Positions 1-8,526 of a stretch of DNA of 27,705 nucleotides are shown piece after piece; within the stretch, counting starts at the first letter, position 1, and every line of letters starts with the position of its first letter. The translations under genes and the position numbers were made by a program. Below the pieces are notes generated by a model. It saw only the letters and a list, made by a program, of their open reading frames with translations, was not told where the DNA came from and ran no database searches. The stretch comes from Cyanophora paradoxa (Eukaryota; Glaucocystophyceae; Cyanophorales; Cyanophoraceae), in contig QPMI01000419.1 in NCBI GenBank assembly GCA_004431415.1, forward strand, positions 1 through 27,705. The letters are read 5' to 3'.

Positions 1-1221
1 CGTTTGGGTGGCCCTCGCGCAGAACCTCCTCCAGCTTCAGCACGGCCGTCCGCGCGAGATCGCGGTGGCGCTGGCGGGTCTCGTCGCTCCGGCCCTGATC
101 CACGAGAAGCTGGAGCTGGGGCCGCATGCCGGAGTCGCAGACGCTGGCGTACTTCAGAAGGGCCGCGCAGGAGAGCACCTTCTGCACGCTGACCAGCCAG
201 TACGCGTAGCCCAGCGGGCTCTCGCGCTCGGGTTCTCCCCGACCTGCGGACGCGACCTTAGCGCGCGCAGGGGCAGGGAAAGGGGAAAGGGCGGGCTCTC
301 GCGCACGTAAATGTCATCGGCGCAGGAGAGGAACATGTGATCAACGACGTCGAAGAAGCCGCCGGACGGGAGCGTGCCGACGCCGTGGTACGCGCCTTGG
401 ATGGTCTCGCCGGCGCAGATGCCGGCCTGGACGGTGACGGTGTACTGCGAGGCCGGCGGCCCCTCCTTCACGTAGACGAAGTTGAGGTCGTACTTCTTGG
501 CGTACGTCGGGTTGATGCGCTTGGTGACGATGACGTAATCGCACCGAACGCCGAGGCCGGACGGGCTGGCCTTCTCCTTCTCCGTCACCGACGCCAGGCA
601 CTGATCCCGCGCGATCAAGAGCTGCGGCGGCCCGCGCGTGAGCAAGCGCGGGCACGCGAGCGCAGGGAAGGGCCCTCACCCCTAAGGCGCCGCCGCTGCC
701 GGATTTGAGGTCCGCGAGGAACTCCTTCTGCTCCGGAGTGCCGGAGAAGATCGCGCGCGGATGGAAATCGCGATGGAGCGCGATGCTGTTGAAGCAGCCC
801 GCCGCCGCATTGTCGGACATCAGCAACAGCGCCACATCGCCGTGCGTGAAGCCGTACTTCGCCTTCACATGCTCCGGCAGCTCGTGAATGCTGTAAGGCA
901 CGATCTGCGCGCGGGGCACGCGAGCCGGGGCATGTGAGCCGGGGCCGAAGCGGTGCGGGCGAAACCGCGAACCTCGTTGAACTTATTACCGGCGTGAATG
1001 GCCCTTGGTCTTCAAGCGCTTCGGGTGGCCGTCCGTGTTCTGGATCTTCTTCAGGCCGCCGAACGGCTCGAAGCGCGGCACGCCGGCCGAGTTGAACACG
1101 CTATCGCAGGTCATCGCGTTGAGCGCCTCCTCCGCCGACAGGCTGCGAGATCGCGGGCTATGCTGTCCTGCTCGCCGGGCTGCTGCTGCTTCGCGCACGA
1201 GCGGAAGGTCGCCGCCTGCAT
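1..1221 (-). CDS. Unrecognised intron-containing protein, 3' end outside window
   Basis: I do not recognise this protein. The proposed start is the ATG at 1221, and the gene runs off the left edge. Coding sequence continues across three candidate introns at 972-905, 679-622 and 306-244. The intron at 679-622 is best supported: it starts GTGAGG, ends CCGCAG, and joins two long open frames exactly in phase. The middle exon looks globular, with stretches such as YGFTHGDVALLLMSDNAAAG and GGFFDVVDHMFLSCADD. The last exon is helical and charged (LKLEEVLREGHPN at the edge). A frame change lies near 1150, another near 1000 and another near 230. No A/T-TTTCT motif precedes the start, unlike most genes here. 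The head-to-head neighbour at 1522 is also spliced. The coding call is fairly sure; the exact start and function are unknown. Confidence 0.6.
244..306 (-). other. Candidate spliceosomal intron
   Basis: Read on the minus strand it begins GTGCGC, is C-rich and ends GTCCGCAG, 63 bases. It resembles the helicase-gene introns. The frame that looks coding downstream needs one extra indel, so support is weaker than for 622-679. Confidence 0.5.
622..679 (-). other. Spliceosomal intron
   Basis: Minus strand: GTGAGG at the donor and GCCGCAG at the acceptor, 58 bases. Removing it joins two open frames in phase 0 (codon starts at 682 and 621). Confidence 0.75.
905..972 (-). other. Candidate spliceosomal intron
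   Basis: Minus strand: donor GAG/GTTCGC, acceptor CGCGCAG, 68 bases and C-rich. It joins ...NKFNE to IVPYSIHELPE in phase 0. The donor is less canonical than the others. Confidence 0.5.
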
Positions 1222-1521
1222 CGCGAGTGTTACTGCCCGCGATGTCTCAACGGATTCCGTTCAACGTCGTACCCCCGCTGGCTTGTTCCCTCCCCAACTC
1301 GCGAAGACTCAGACTTGAAGCCCGCTTCCCCCCCCCTCAAAATGCGTACCCCCTTGGGCTCGAACCCGGTCGGTTTCTCGCTTTTTTGACTGCCCAGTCC
1401 GGCGATGCAATGCAGGCCGCTCGTTCAAATCGGCTGGGAACTTGGCGCCAGAACCTTCGCAGCGCGCGCAGCACTCCCAGCAGAGCGCGCGCAGCACCGG
1501 CGCAGCATCGGCGGCAGCAGC
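1222..1521. other. Divergent intergenic region
   Basis: This lies between two head-to-head spliced genes. I see no convincing gene or long repeat. It lacks the A/T-TTTCT start-site motif at normal spacing; a TTTCTCGCTTTTTTGAC stretch near 1375 is about 130 bases from the plus-strand ATG. The last 90 bases are rich in CAGCGCGCGCAGCA-like repeats. Confidence 0.5.
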
Positions 1522-3172
1522 ATGTCTCGGCTCGCGCTCCCTCCGGAGATCCCGGCTAAGCTGGCGAAGAACACGCTGTACGACGTTCTCTGCGTCGGCG
1601 ACAGCTTCGGCGTCGATTGGACGGTTTTCGAGGCCGGTATCAGCGACCAGGCGAAGGAGGCGCAGGCGCGTGCGCTGGAGGATGGCATGCAGTTCAGCCC
1701 GAGCAGCAAGGATGTGCTGCGCAAGACCGAGCTGGCCGAGCGCAAGCGCAAGCTGCCGCGGCGCGGACTTGAACCCGAGGGTGCCCCCGGCCGTCGGTGC
1801 AGTTCTCCATCGACTCCGTCCTGTCGCGGCTGCGGCTCGCGGAGGTGCTCGCTGCCTCTTTCTCCCTCCGCGCCCGGCTCGCAGCGGCTGAGGCGCCGCC
1901 GCGCTCGCAGGACGCGGACGTGCGGGCGATGCACGCGGCGCTGAACATGACGGAGGAGAACTTCGACACGCCGAGCAAGCCGAAGCCCGGCGCGATTCCG
2001 ACGCCCGCCGGCTGTTCGCGGCGCAGCGCCTGCGGCTGCTCATGGGCGCCGTGCCCCGGCACATCGCCAAGGGCGAGTGGCGCACGATTGGCCTGCTGGC
2101 GGGCCCGGAGGAGTTCTACTTCAACCGCATGGCGGAGGCGGCCCCGCACCTGCTCTGGCTGCTGGTGCTCAGCTCGGACCCGGCCTACACGCCCGAGGTG
2201 CGCCCCGCCGCCCGTGCAGCCGCGGCCGCCCTCCCGCCGACCCCCGCCGGCCCGCAGAGGCTGGCGAAGGGCATCATGGGCGTCGAGGCGCGCTGCATCA
2301 TGCGGAACAGCCGCGCGTTCATCACGCGCCACGAGAGCTCGGCGGTCTGGGGCGAGCGGCCGGACACCGGCGTCCTCACCGACGCCTACGCCATCCGCAT
2401 CGTGCTGGAGGCGGCCTGCCGGACGTGCCGGGACCGCCACGGGCGCCAGGCATCTGCGCCTTCGACCTGGTTCCTGAGTTCGAGGTGCCCGGCGTCACCA
2501 TCGGCGACCGCGTGCAGGTGCGCCGTTTCTATTTGGATGCTATTTAGATGCTATTTAGACTATTTAGATGCCATTTAAACCCCCTCGCAGGTCATCCGCC
2601 GGTGCTCGATGCCGGACTCGCACGGGCGGCCCATGATCCACGGCGCCGTGAAGTACGTGGTGCCGCGGCGCACCCTCGCCCTCACCTTCTTCGTCCCCGT
2701 CTTCGACAAGGCGGCCGCCGCCGCCGCCGCCGCCGCCTCCCGCCCCCGCCCCATGCTCGCGGCCGCGGAGTCCTCGGATTCCGACTCGGATTCCGAGGCG
2801 GAGCGCGAGGCCGAGGCCGCCGCCGCGGCCCGGGCGCTGGACTTCACGGAGGAGGAGCTGGAGCGGGCGCGGAGCCTGCCGCGCGCCGGCCAGGCGATGG
2901 CCGCGGCCTTCCAGGCGGCGATCGGCGAGGCGACGGCCTCCGCCTCGGGCGCCCGGGCCGGCGGCAGCATGATCACGGCGGAGGGCCTCGCGCGCGCCAT
3001 GCGCGTGGCCCAGGCCCAGGCCCAGGCGAAGGGCAAGGGCAAGGGCAAGGCCGCCTACATCGACCTGCGGTTCGAGGAGGAGGAGGCGGGTGCCCCGGCG
3101 GCGCGGCGCGATCTCGGCGAGGAGATGGAGGCGGCGGCCCCAAGGCGGCCGGTGCGCCCTCCCCGCCCCTAA
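1522..3172 (+). CDS. Unrecognised intron-containing protein with acidic, GK-rich tail
   Basis: Start is the ATG at 1522 (MSRLALPPEIPAKL). Exons are about 1522-2197, 2258-2517 and 2591-3172, ending at TAA 3170-3172. Frame changes near 1790, 2010 and 2445 look like single-base indels. The middle exon is globular (YFNRMAEAAPHLLWLLVLSS; GIMGVEARCIMRNSRAFITR) and contains CRTC. It splices into VIRRCSMPDSHGRPMIHGAV and a hydrophobic beta-like stretch, LALTFFVPVF. The C-terminal third is low complexity: poly-Ala, an acidic SDSDSDSEAE stretch and a KGKGKGK tract near 3031-3048. It lies between another spliced gene and the SF3 helicase, so a role in DNA replication or early expression is possible by position only. 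No family recognised. Confidence 0.65.
2198..2257 (+). other. Spliceosomal intron
   Basis: GAG/GTGCGCCCC donor and CCGGCCCGCAG acceptor, 60 bases, C-rich. It is divisible by three, so the frame stays open across it, but the encoded stretch is just Ala/Pro. Splicing gives ...AYTPE/RLAKGIMG. Confidence 0.65.
2518..2590 (+). other. Spliceosomal intron with internal ATTTAGATG repeats
   Basis: CAG/GTGCGCCG donor and CCCCTCGCAG acceptor, 73 bases. It joins two open frames exactly in phase (codons at 2515 and 2591). The inside is unusually AT-rich, with three to four imperfect copies of TATTTAGATGC. Confidence 0.75.
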
Positions 3173-3180
3173 TTTCTGAG
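3170..3180 (+). promoter_or_regulatory. A/T-TTTCT start-site motif before SF3 helicase gene
   Basis: TAATTTCTGAG; its TAA is the stop codon of the upstream gene. The next ATG is at 3208. Confidence 0.5.
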
Positions 3181-3207
3181 CCTAGGGCGTTCCAGAGGCG
3201 CAAAGGA

Positions 3208-6200
3208 ATGACCCTGCCCACAGAGGAGGAGCTGGAGGCCGAGCGCGAGATGGAGAGGAGGCCGCGCTGGCGGCGGCGGCGGACGCGAAGGCCTCGCGCG
3301 AGCTGGAGGTGGCGGAGGAGTACGCGATGGAGCTGGAGCGCGAGCGCGAGCGCGAGGGCGAGCCCGATGCGGAGCTGGCGGCGACGGTGGAGGCGGGGCG
3401 GGGGACACCTTCGAGCCCGAGCCCCCCGTCGACGAGTTCTACCCCCTCCCGCCCTCCCCCTCCCTCGACGCGCCCCGCCGCCGCCCTCGAGGAGTTCTCG
3501 GACGACGAGCCCGGCGACGCTGGCCCCAGGCCGCCCCTCGTCTCCCCCCGCCGCCCGCCCGCCCCCGTGCCCCCGCCAGCCCCGCCGCCTCCGACGTCTC
3601 CTGGCGCCCGAGCGGCAACCCCTCGGCCTTCAGTCCCTTCCGCCCTCGCAGCCCTCGCAGCGCCCGCCGCCCTCCGTCCAGGGTACCCCCTCGCCCGCCC
3701 CATCCCCTCGCCGCCGCGGGCACGCCCGTCGCCACGCCCGCCTCCTCCCTCGGCCACATGCCCCCTCCGCCCCCTCCGGCCCCCCGCGCCGGCCGCCTCT
3801 CCCGCCGGGCCCAGCAGCGGCGCGAGCGCGAGCGGCAGCTGCTGCGCGATCAGCGGGCGGAGGCGGAGGCGGACCACGACGACGGCCAGGCGTCGGAGAG
3901 CGACGGCGAGCCGCCGCGCGCCACCAGGCTGGAGCTGGCGCGGGCGGAGCTGGCGGCGCAGCCGCGCGAGGCGCCCGAGATCGACATGTCCAAGTACGAC
4001 GACGTGACAACGTACAGCAAGGACAACAAGTCCAAGAAGGAGGCGGCCATTCAGGATGCGCTCCGCCTCTTCGTCAAGAACAACGTGCGCCCCGCCCCCC
4101 TTAGCTGCGCGCCCCGCCCCTTAGAGGCCGGAGGCGGCCGTGGCCCAGCTGCTTAAGGCGCTGGGCCCGAGCCGCCTTCGGCCGGTGCGCCCCCCTCCCC
4201 GCGTTCGAACCCCGCTAACCCCCTTTTGCCGGCGCAGCGGATCGTGCGCCAGAGACCCTACGGCCCGAACTCCCCGCCCACCTTCTACGTCGAGCTCCCG
4301 AACCTCTTCGTGTACGACAAGGTCAGCGCGAACAGGCACGCCGGGCGCGGGACGATGAAGGAGGTCATCCAGCTGCTGGCGATGACCTTCCACAAGACCT
4401 ACGAGTCCAACCCCGGCTCCTTCGAGTTCACCTTCTCGAAGGAGGTGCTCTCGGGGCGGACGCGCACGTTCGTGGAGGAGTCCCTCCAGCTCGAGGACGT
4501 CTGCCCCGAGATGCCCGTCATCCCCGGCTTCGCCTTCGCCTGCGACACGCGTGCGCCGCCCGTACCCCTGCGCCCCGCCCCGTACCCCGCCGACGCCCCT
4601 TGCGCAGATTTCGTGGTGCGGGCGCCGCAGGACAGCACGGGCAGCGCCTGCGTCCTCGTCATGACGCACGAGGAGGCACGGGAGCGGTACGCGGGCTACA
4701 TGAACACCTGCTACATCCAGGGGCGCCTGCCCGCGGGCATCGAGGAGGCGACCGAGACCTGCGACTGGCCCACCGTGTACGGCATGCTGCACCCCTTCAT
4801 GCCCAACGTCGTCAAGCACCTGGCGGACAACGGCTACGTGACGGCCGACGAGTTCGGCTACGCGGCGGCCGTCCTCTACGCCTTCAACCTCGTCGGGCCG
4901 TGGAACTTCTGCGACAAGCCCGTCTTCGACCGGGAGCCGCGCGCGGAGATCGAGCCGCCGTCCGAGGGCGCCATGCTGCAGTACTGCGGCATCATCAAGG
5001 GCCAGTCGGGCACAGGCAAGTCGATGGTGACGCAGATCATGACGGAGTGCCTGCCGCCGGGCCGCGTCTGCGTCTACCGCCCCTCCAAGGGCTCGGCCTT
5101 CTCGGAGCACGGCGGCGAGGAGGCGATCTGCATGGTGATGGCGGAGGGCCTCGACCCTAAGGCCTGCTCGGAGGAGGAGCTCAAGATGCGCTCCGGCGAC
5201 GCCTACTCCCGCAACTTCAAGAACGTCCGCGGCGACGATGTGCGCACCAAGGCGACGCGCAAGGTGCTTGTCATCGTCTGCAACAGCTTCCCGCAGGTGC
5301 GCCCGTTCCCCTGCCCCCTTCCCCTTCCCCGGCGCCCTTTCTCACTTGCCCCGGCGCAGCTCGAGAACCGCATGCTCGAGTTCTTCGCCCGCGTCGTCCT
5401 CATCCCCTCGACCACAAGCCGGCCAAGAAGCGCACCTACCTCCACTCCGACATCCGCGAGAACGAGCTGCCGGCGCTCATGGTCGCGGCCTTCACCTTCG
5501 CGTGGAAGATCATCCACGCGCTCTCCGACGGCAAGGCCTCCTGCATCCAGGCCTTCGAGCCGGCGTGGCTGCGGGCGCAGCGCCTCGGCTTCTGGCAGGA
5601 GACGGCCAGTGCCCCTCACCCGCTTCATCGCCCACTGCGCCGTCGACCCCACCACTACGTCGCCGCCCCGAACACGGAGGGCTACATGACGAGCGTCGCG
5701 GCATCGTCGAGTACATCGCGCGCACGGAGGGCCCCGACACCTCCGCCGCCGTCGGCGCCGACATCGAGAACGGCCGGCTGGACGAGACCCTCGCCGGCTT
5801 CGGCTCCTGGTGCCGCCCCTACTCCTACAAGCTCGGCGGCGTCTGGCAGACCTACATCCGCGGCATCGTCCCCAAGGCCCCGCTCTCCCTCGGCGAGAGC
5901 CAGCCGGCGCTGGAGGCGATCGCGATCCCCGTCGCCAGTTCAAGGACCCGGGGCCGACGTCGGGCCCTTCCTCGTCAGCCCCACACCAAGGGCAAGGGCA
6001 AGCGCACCCGCAACTCGGCGCCGGCCTTCCTCCCGCCCCAGCCCCCCGCCACGGCCCCCAGCAGCGCCCCGGCCAGCAGCGCATCGACGAGATGCTGCCG
6101 CGCCAGGTCCGGCCCCGCGTACCCCCCGCCTTCCCTCCCGTACCCCCCTCCCCCGCCCCCTCCTGATCCAAGGGCAGGGTACCCCGACGAACGGCGGCGC

Positions 6201-6663
6201 GGGCCCGAGCGGCTACGGGAGCTCGGCCTCCTCCGCGAGCGCCGACGGCCCCAGCCCCCTCCCCGGCCCCGGCGCCGTCCTCACCGCGATCCAGGGCTTC
6301 GGGGCCCAGCAGGAGGCCGAGCGGCGGGCGCTGGCGGCGCGCCAGGCGCGCGAGGCGGAGGAGCGGCGCCAGGCCTCTGGGCCAGCGCCTGCAGGCCACC
6401 ATCGCCTTCCGCGCCGAGCTGGACTCGGCTTCCGCGCGGCCAGATCGCCGGGCGGAGGCCTCGGAGCGCTGGCGGGCGTTCGAGGCGGAGTCGGCGGGGC
6501 TGGCGAAGGGCCTCGGCTACAGCTACCGGCGCGTGCCCGTGCTCAAGGACTACGCGTCGGCCGCGGCGCGGGAGGCCTCGCGGGCGGAGATCGACGCGGC
6601 GGAGGAGCAGGCGGCGCGCGAGGAGGCCGAGGACACGCGCGCTTCCGGCACCTGCACCACTGA
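3208..6663 (+). CDS. D5-like SF3 helicase (intron-containing)
   Basis: This is the probable replicative helicase, acting with a HUH nickase in the nucleus. Exons are about 3208-4084, 4125-4184, 4238-4550, 4608-5296, 5360-6106 and 6178-6663. The core carries Walker A GQSGTGKS (5000-5023), a Walker B-like AICMVMAE, the RSGDAYSRNFKN segment, and motif C VLVIVCN (5264-5284), followed by ENRMLEFFARVVLIP; this order is typical of poxvirus D5-type SF3 helicases. The N-terminal region, to about 3960, is acidic, then Pro-rich, then Arg/Glu-rich, and I see no archaeo-eukaryotic primase motif in it. The C-terminus adds Pro/Gly-rich and Ala/Glu coiled-coil-like segments to TGA 6661-6663. Frame changes occur near 3255, 3405, 3480, 3760, 5403, 5610, 5640, 5700, 5940, 6385 and 6650. 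The helicase call is sure; the limits of the disordered ends are not. Confidence 0.9.
4085..4124 (+). other. Spliceosomal intron
   Basis: AAC/GTGCGCCCC donor and CCCCTTAG acceptor, 40 bases. With the next intron it defines a 60-base exon (4125-4184) of exactly 20 codons in frame with both neighbours. Confidence 0.7.
4185..4237 (+). other. Spliceosomal intron
   Basis: CCG/GTGCGCCCC donor, CGCTAAC branch-like sequence, CCGGCGCAG acceptor, 53 bases. It joins the 20-codon exon in phase to RIVRQRPYGPN. Confidence 0.75.
4551..4607 (+). other. Spliceosomal intron
   Basis: GTGCGCC donor and CCTTGCGCAG acceptor, 57 bases, C-rich, phase 1. Its length is a multiple of three, so it reads through as Pro/Ala filler in a conserved region. 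Confidence 0.65.
5297..5359 (+). other. Spliceosomal intron inside the SF3 core
   Basis: CAG/GTGCGC donor and CCGGCGCAG acceptor, 63 bases, pyrimidine-rich. It interrupts the helicase between VLVIVCNSFPQ and LENRMLEFF, where family members have no such insert. Confidence 0.8.
6107..6177 (+). other. Spliceosomal intron
   Basis: CAG/GTCCGG donor and AAGGGCAG acceptor, 71 bases, C-rich. It joins ...RIDEMLPRQ in phase to GTPTNGGAGPS. Confidence 0.65.
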
Positions 6664-6677
6664 GGCCCCGAGGCGGT

Positions 6678-6690
6678 ATTTTTTCTCAAC
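6678..6690 (+). promoter_or_regulatory. A/T-TTTCT start-site motif
   Basis: ATTTTTTCTCAAC, 22 bases before the ATG at 6713. Confidence 0.55.
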
Positions 6691-6712
6691 CCTCCCTCAA
6701 TTCGGTCCCGCG

Positions 6713-6900
6713 ATGGCCTTCGAAGCTTATCCTGCCCATTACTCGCTAGGAGCGCTGGCCGCGACCCTCACCTGGCTCCTCGGCGGCACCCCCACGGCCT
6801 CGGCGGTCATCGGCGTGGGCTTCGGCTACGCCGCCAAGTCCCTCTACGCCCCGGCGGCGCCTCGCAGGCGGCGGCCGGCATGCGCCCCGCCGGGCGCTAA
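6713..6900 (+). CDS. Small hydrophobic membrane protein
   Basis: About 62 residues, unrecognised. After MAFEAYPAHYSLG come two hydrophobic stretches (LGALAATLTWLL and ASAVIGVGFGYAA), so it is probably a one- or two-pass membrane protein. The start is chosen because the A/T-TTTCT motif lies just upstream. A frame change near 6855 gives a sensible end, ...QAAAGMRPAGR, with TAA at 6898-6900 just before the next promoter motif. It is the first of several small membrane proteins in this region, which may belong to an internal virion membrane; that is inference. Confidence 0.6.
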
Positions 6901-6960
6901 CTTTTCAAAGTTCATTCTCCCCTCCCCCTTTTCCGAGTTCCGAGTCCGTTGGCGTTCCTT

Positions 6961-6973
6961 TTAAATTTTCTTC
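6961..6973 (+). promoter_or_regulatory. A/T-TTTCT start-site motif
   Basis: TTAAATTTTCTTC, 22 bases before the ATG at 6995. Confidence 0.55.
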
Positions 6974-6994
6974 ATTCTCGTTACACGTTCGAAG

Positions 6995-7474
6995 ATGTCG
7001 AGCGCGGTAGAGAAGCTGCTGTGCACCGTGTTCAAATCGGATTCGCGATGCAGCAAGATCGGCGAGGCGGCGAGGGCTAAGGGCGGGGCGGCGGCGGAGG
7101 GGCCCAGGGTGAAGGCGGCGGATCCCGCGCCGCCGTCGCTGAAAACGATCAAGGGGGCGGGCAAGGGCAGGAGCGTGGGGGCGCTGCCCCTCGTGGCGAT
7201 CGCGCCGGGGCAGAGGGAGGCGGCGCACGCGGCGACGGCGGCGCTGGCCGCGCGGCGGCAGGCGGAGGCCTACCCGTGCCTGGGCCGGGGGCTGCACCCG
7301 CCGGCCGGCCGCCCCTACGCCGTGAGCGCCTACTTCGACGAGGCCAACCGGCTGAGCTGCCAGGAGCTGTGCGACAACCGCATGCGGCGCGCCGTGGACG
7401 GGCACCTGCCGCTGCTGGTGGCGCTGGGCGGCTCGCTCCTGATGGTCTGGTACCTGCGCGGCCTGGTCATTTAG
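6995..7474 (+). CDS. C-terminally anchored membrane protein, unknown
   Basis: An intact 159-residue frame. The N-terminal two thirds are Ala/Lys/Arg-rich and contain YAVSAYFDEANRLSCQELCD. The last 23 residues, from HLPLLVALGGSLLMVWYLRG, form one hydrophobic helix ending at the C-terminus, so it looks tail-anchored. It stands between two other small putative membrane-protein genes, each with its own start-site motif. No family recognised; a virion membrane protein is plausible. Confidence 0.8.
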   Translation: MSSAVEKLLCTVFKSDSRCSKIGEAARAKGGAAAEGPRVKAADPAPPSLKTIKGAGKGRSVGALPLVAIAPGQREAAHAATAALAARRQAEAYPCLGRGLHPPAGRPYAVSAYFDEANRLSCQELCDNRMRRAVDGHLPLLVALGGSLLMVWYLRGLVI

Positions 7475-7476
7475 AT

Positions 7477-7488
7477 AGTTTTTCGAAG
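7477..7488 (+). promoter_or_regulatory. A/T-TTTCT-like start-site motif (TTTTTCGAAG variant)
   Basis: AGTTTTTCGAAG, 10 bases before the ATG at 7499; it has TTTCG in place of TTTCT. Confidence 0.4.
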
Positions 7489-7498
7489 TTAGGTCAAG

Positions 7499-7802
7499 AT
7501 GAGCTGGCTCGACGCCTGCTCACGAAGCCTTCGGCCAAGGGCCAGCCGCGCCTGCAGTTCGGCGAGATCACACGGCGATGGCGCCACGGTGACGAAGAAC
7601 GAGAGAACGTCCTGGGCGACGAGGCGCGTGGCGCACTCGGCGGCGCCCTGGGCTCGCGTCACCGCCCGGGCAAGGCGGGCGCGCGCTGCGGACGGGCCGA
7701 GCGCTGCTGGCACTGGCCAAGGTGGCCGTTGTCATCGCCGCAGCGGTTGTGGCGGGCCTCCTGGTGCTCGAGGCTCGCGCGCTATTTTCTAAAGCTAGGT
7801 AA
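7499..7802 (+). CDS. Tail-anchored small membrane protein
   Basis: About 100 residues, unrecognised. The N-terminus is basic (TRRVAHSAAPWARVTARARR). After a frame change near 7700 it continues into a strong C-terminal hydrophobic helix (VAVVIAAAVVAGLLVLEA) and stops at TAA 7800-7802. Two compensating frame changes also lie between 7515 and 7585. The next gene's TTTTCTAAAGC motif is inside the last codons, so the genes are packed without a spacer. Confidence 0.55.
7783..7795 (+). promoter_or_regulatory. A/T-TTTCT start-site motif
   Basis: TATTTTCTAAAGC, 18 bases before the ATG at 7814, inside the end of the upstream gene. Confidence 0.55.
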
Positions 7803-7813
7803 ACGAGCGAACC

Positions 7814-8186
7814 ATGCGCGGCGGCTCTTCCCCCGTGTTTCCTTCGCTGAGAACCCGGTGGCGAACGCAGTCGCCCCTACCCCCTGGAGCCCGGAGTGAA
7901 GCTGGAGCGTGCGAACGCAGTCTCCGTCAAGAAGGCCAAGCGCACGCTGGCGCTGGAAGTCCCGGTCGCGGAGGATACGGAGAAGGTTGCATTCAACAAG
8001 CGCAAGACGTACAAGGCGATACGCGAGGGACAGCTGCTGCCCACGGACTCGGTTCCCGGGCTGCCGGGCACCACGGCCGGCGAGCTCCTAGTGCGCAACC
8101 TGCGCCTGCAGTACGTCTCCCGCCTCCGCCGCTCCAAGGCCAAGAAGGCGCGCCTGGACTCGGGCGATAGCAGCTCTAGCTCGTAG
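7814..8186 (+). CDS. Small basic protein with Ser-rich tail, unknown
   Basis: The start at 7814 follows the start-site motif. The first ~25 codons and the rest are in different frames, with a change near 7870. From about 7894 the frame is clean: KLERANAVSVKKAKRTLALE, then a Lys/Arg-rich middle and a C-terminus ending SGDSSSSS at TAG 8184-8186. High charge suggests nucleic-acid or virion-core binding, but no motif is diagnostic. It converges on the minus-strand gene ending at 8214, leaving 27 bases between them. Confidence 0.6.
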
Positions 8187-8213
8187 GGCTCTGTACTGTT
8201 GTATTCAATGCCT

Positions 8214-8498
8214 TTACCAGTTCCTGTTCCTATCCCAGAGCACGACTCGGGTGAAGGGCACGGTCATAGCGAACATGAACTCGGCGAACTTTGCAAAGTT
8301 CATCAGGGTTCCCAGGCGGGGATCCTCCCAGTAGATCGCCTCGCGCAGCGCCTCGTAGACGCGCATGAGGGAGCGCTCGTTCTCCGTCGCGAAGGCGTCG
8401 CCGGGCTCGTCGGGGTCGGGATCCGTGAGCTCGGAGTACTCGTCCGAGCTGCCCGCGCTCTCGGCACCTGCGGCGGGGTCGGGCGAGGGGTCGGGCAT
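8214..8498 (-). CDS. Small acidic protein, unknown
   Basis: Intact, 94 residues. The first 40 residues are acidic and Pro/Asp/Ser-rich (DEYSELTDPDPDEPGD). The rest is predicted helical, with an amphipathic to hydrophobic stretch (LMNFAKFAEFMFAMTVPF) and a basic end. It may be membrane-associated. The start is supported by a GATTTTCTGG motif upstream on the same strand. It forms a minus-strand row with the genes at 8525-8866 and 8877-9235. No family recognised. Confidence 0.75.
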   Translation of the reverse strand: MPDPSPDPAAGAESAGSSDEYSELTDPDPDEPGDAFATENERSLMRVYEALREAIYWEDPRLGTLMNFAKFAEFMFAMTVPFTRVVLWDRNRNW

Positions 8499-8515
8499 TC
8501 TCTACTAGAAGAGGG

Positions 8516-8526
8516 ACCAGAAAATC
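8516..8526 (-). promoter_or_regulatory. A/T-TTTCT start-site motif
   Basis: Minus strand TGATTTTCTGG, about 18 bases before the ATG at 8498; it overlaps the end of the upstream gene. Confidence 0.5.

Noticed and set aside
1340-1375. tRNA T-arm-like GGTTCGAGCCC on the minus strand
   Set aside because: No five-pair T stem, acceptor stem or anticodon arm can be drawn around it.
3152-3185. Possible 34-base intron (GTGCGCC...CCTAG) fusing the 1522 gene to the helicase gene
   Set aside because: It would enter the downstream exon in the wrong frame, and the TAATTTCTGAG start-site motif with an ATG at 3208 fits two genes better.
4121-5110. Long minus-strand ORF antisense to the helicase
   Set aside because: His/Arg/Val-rich shadow frame of a GC-rich gene, with no motif, opposite conserved SF3 motifs.
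5203-6402. 399-codon minus-strand ORF
   Set aside because: Arg/Ala/Gly-rich shadow of the helicase C-terminal exons; no start motif or recognisable domain.
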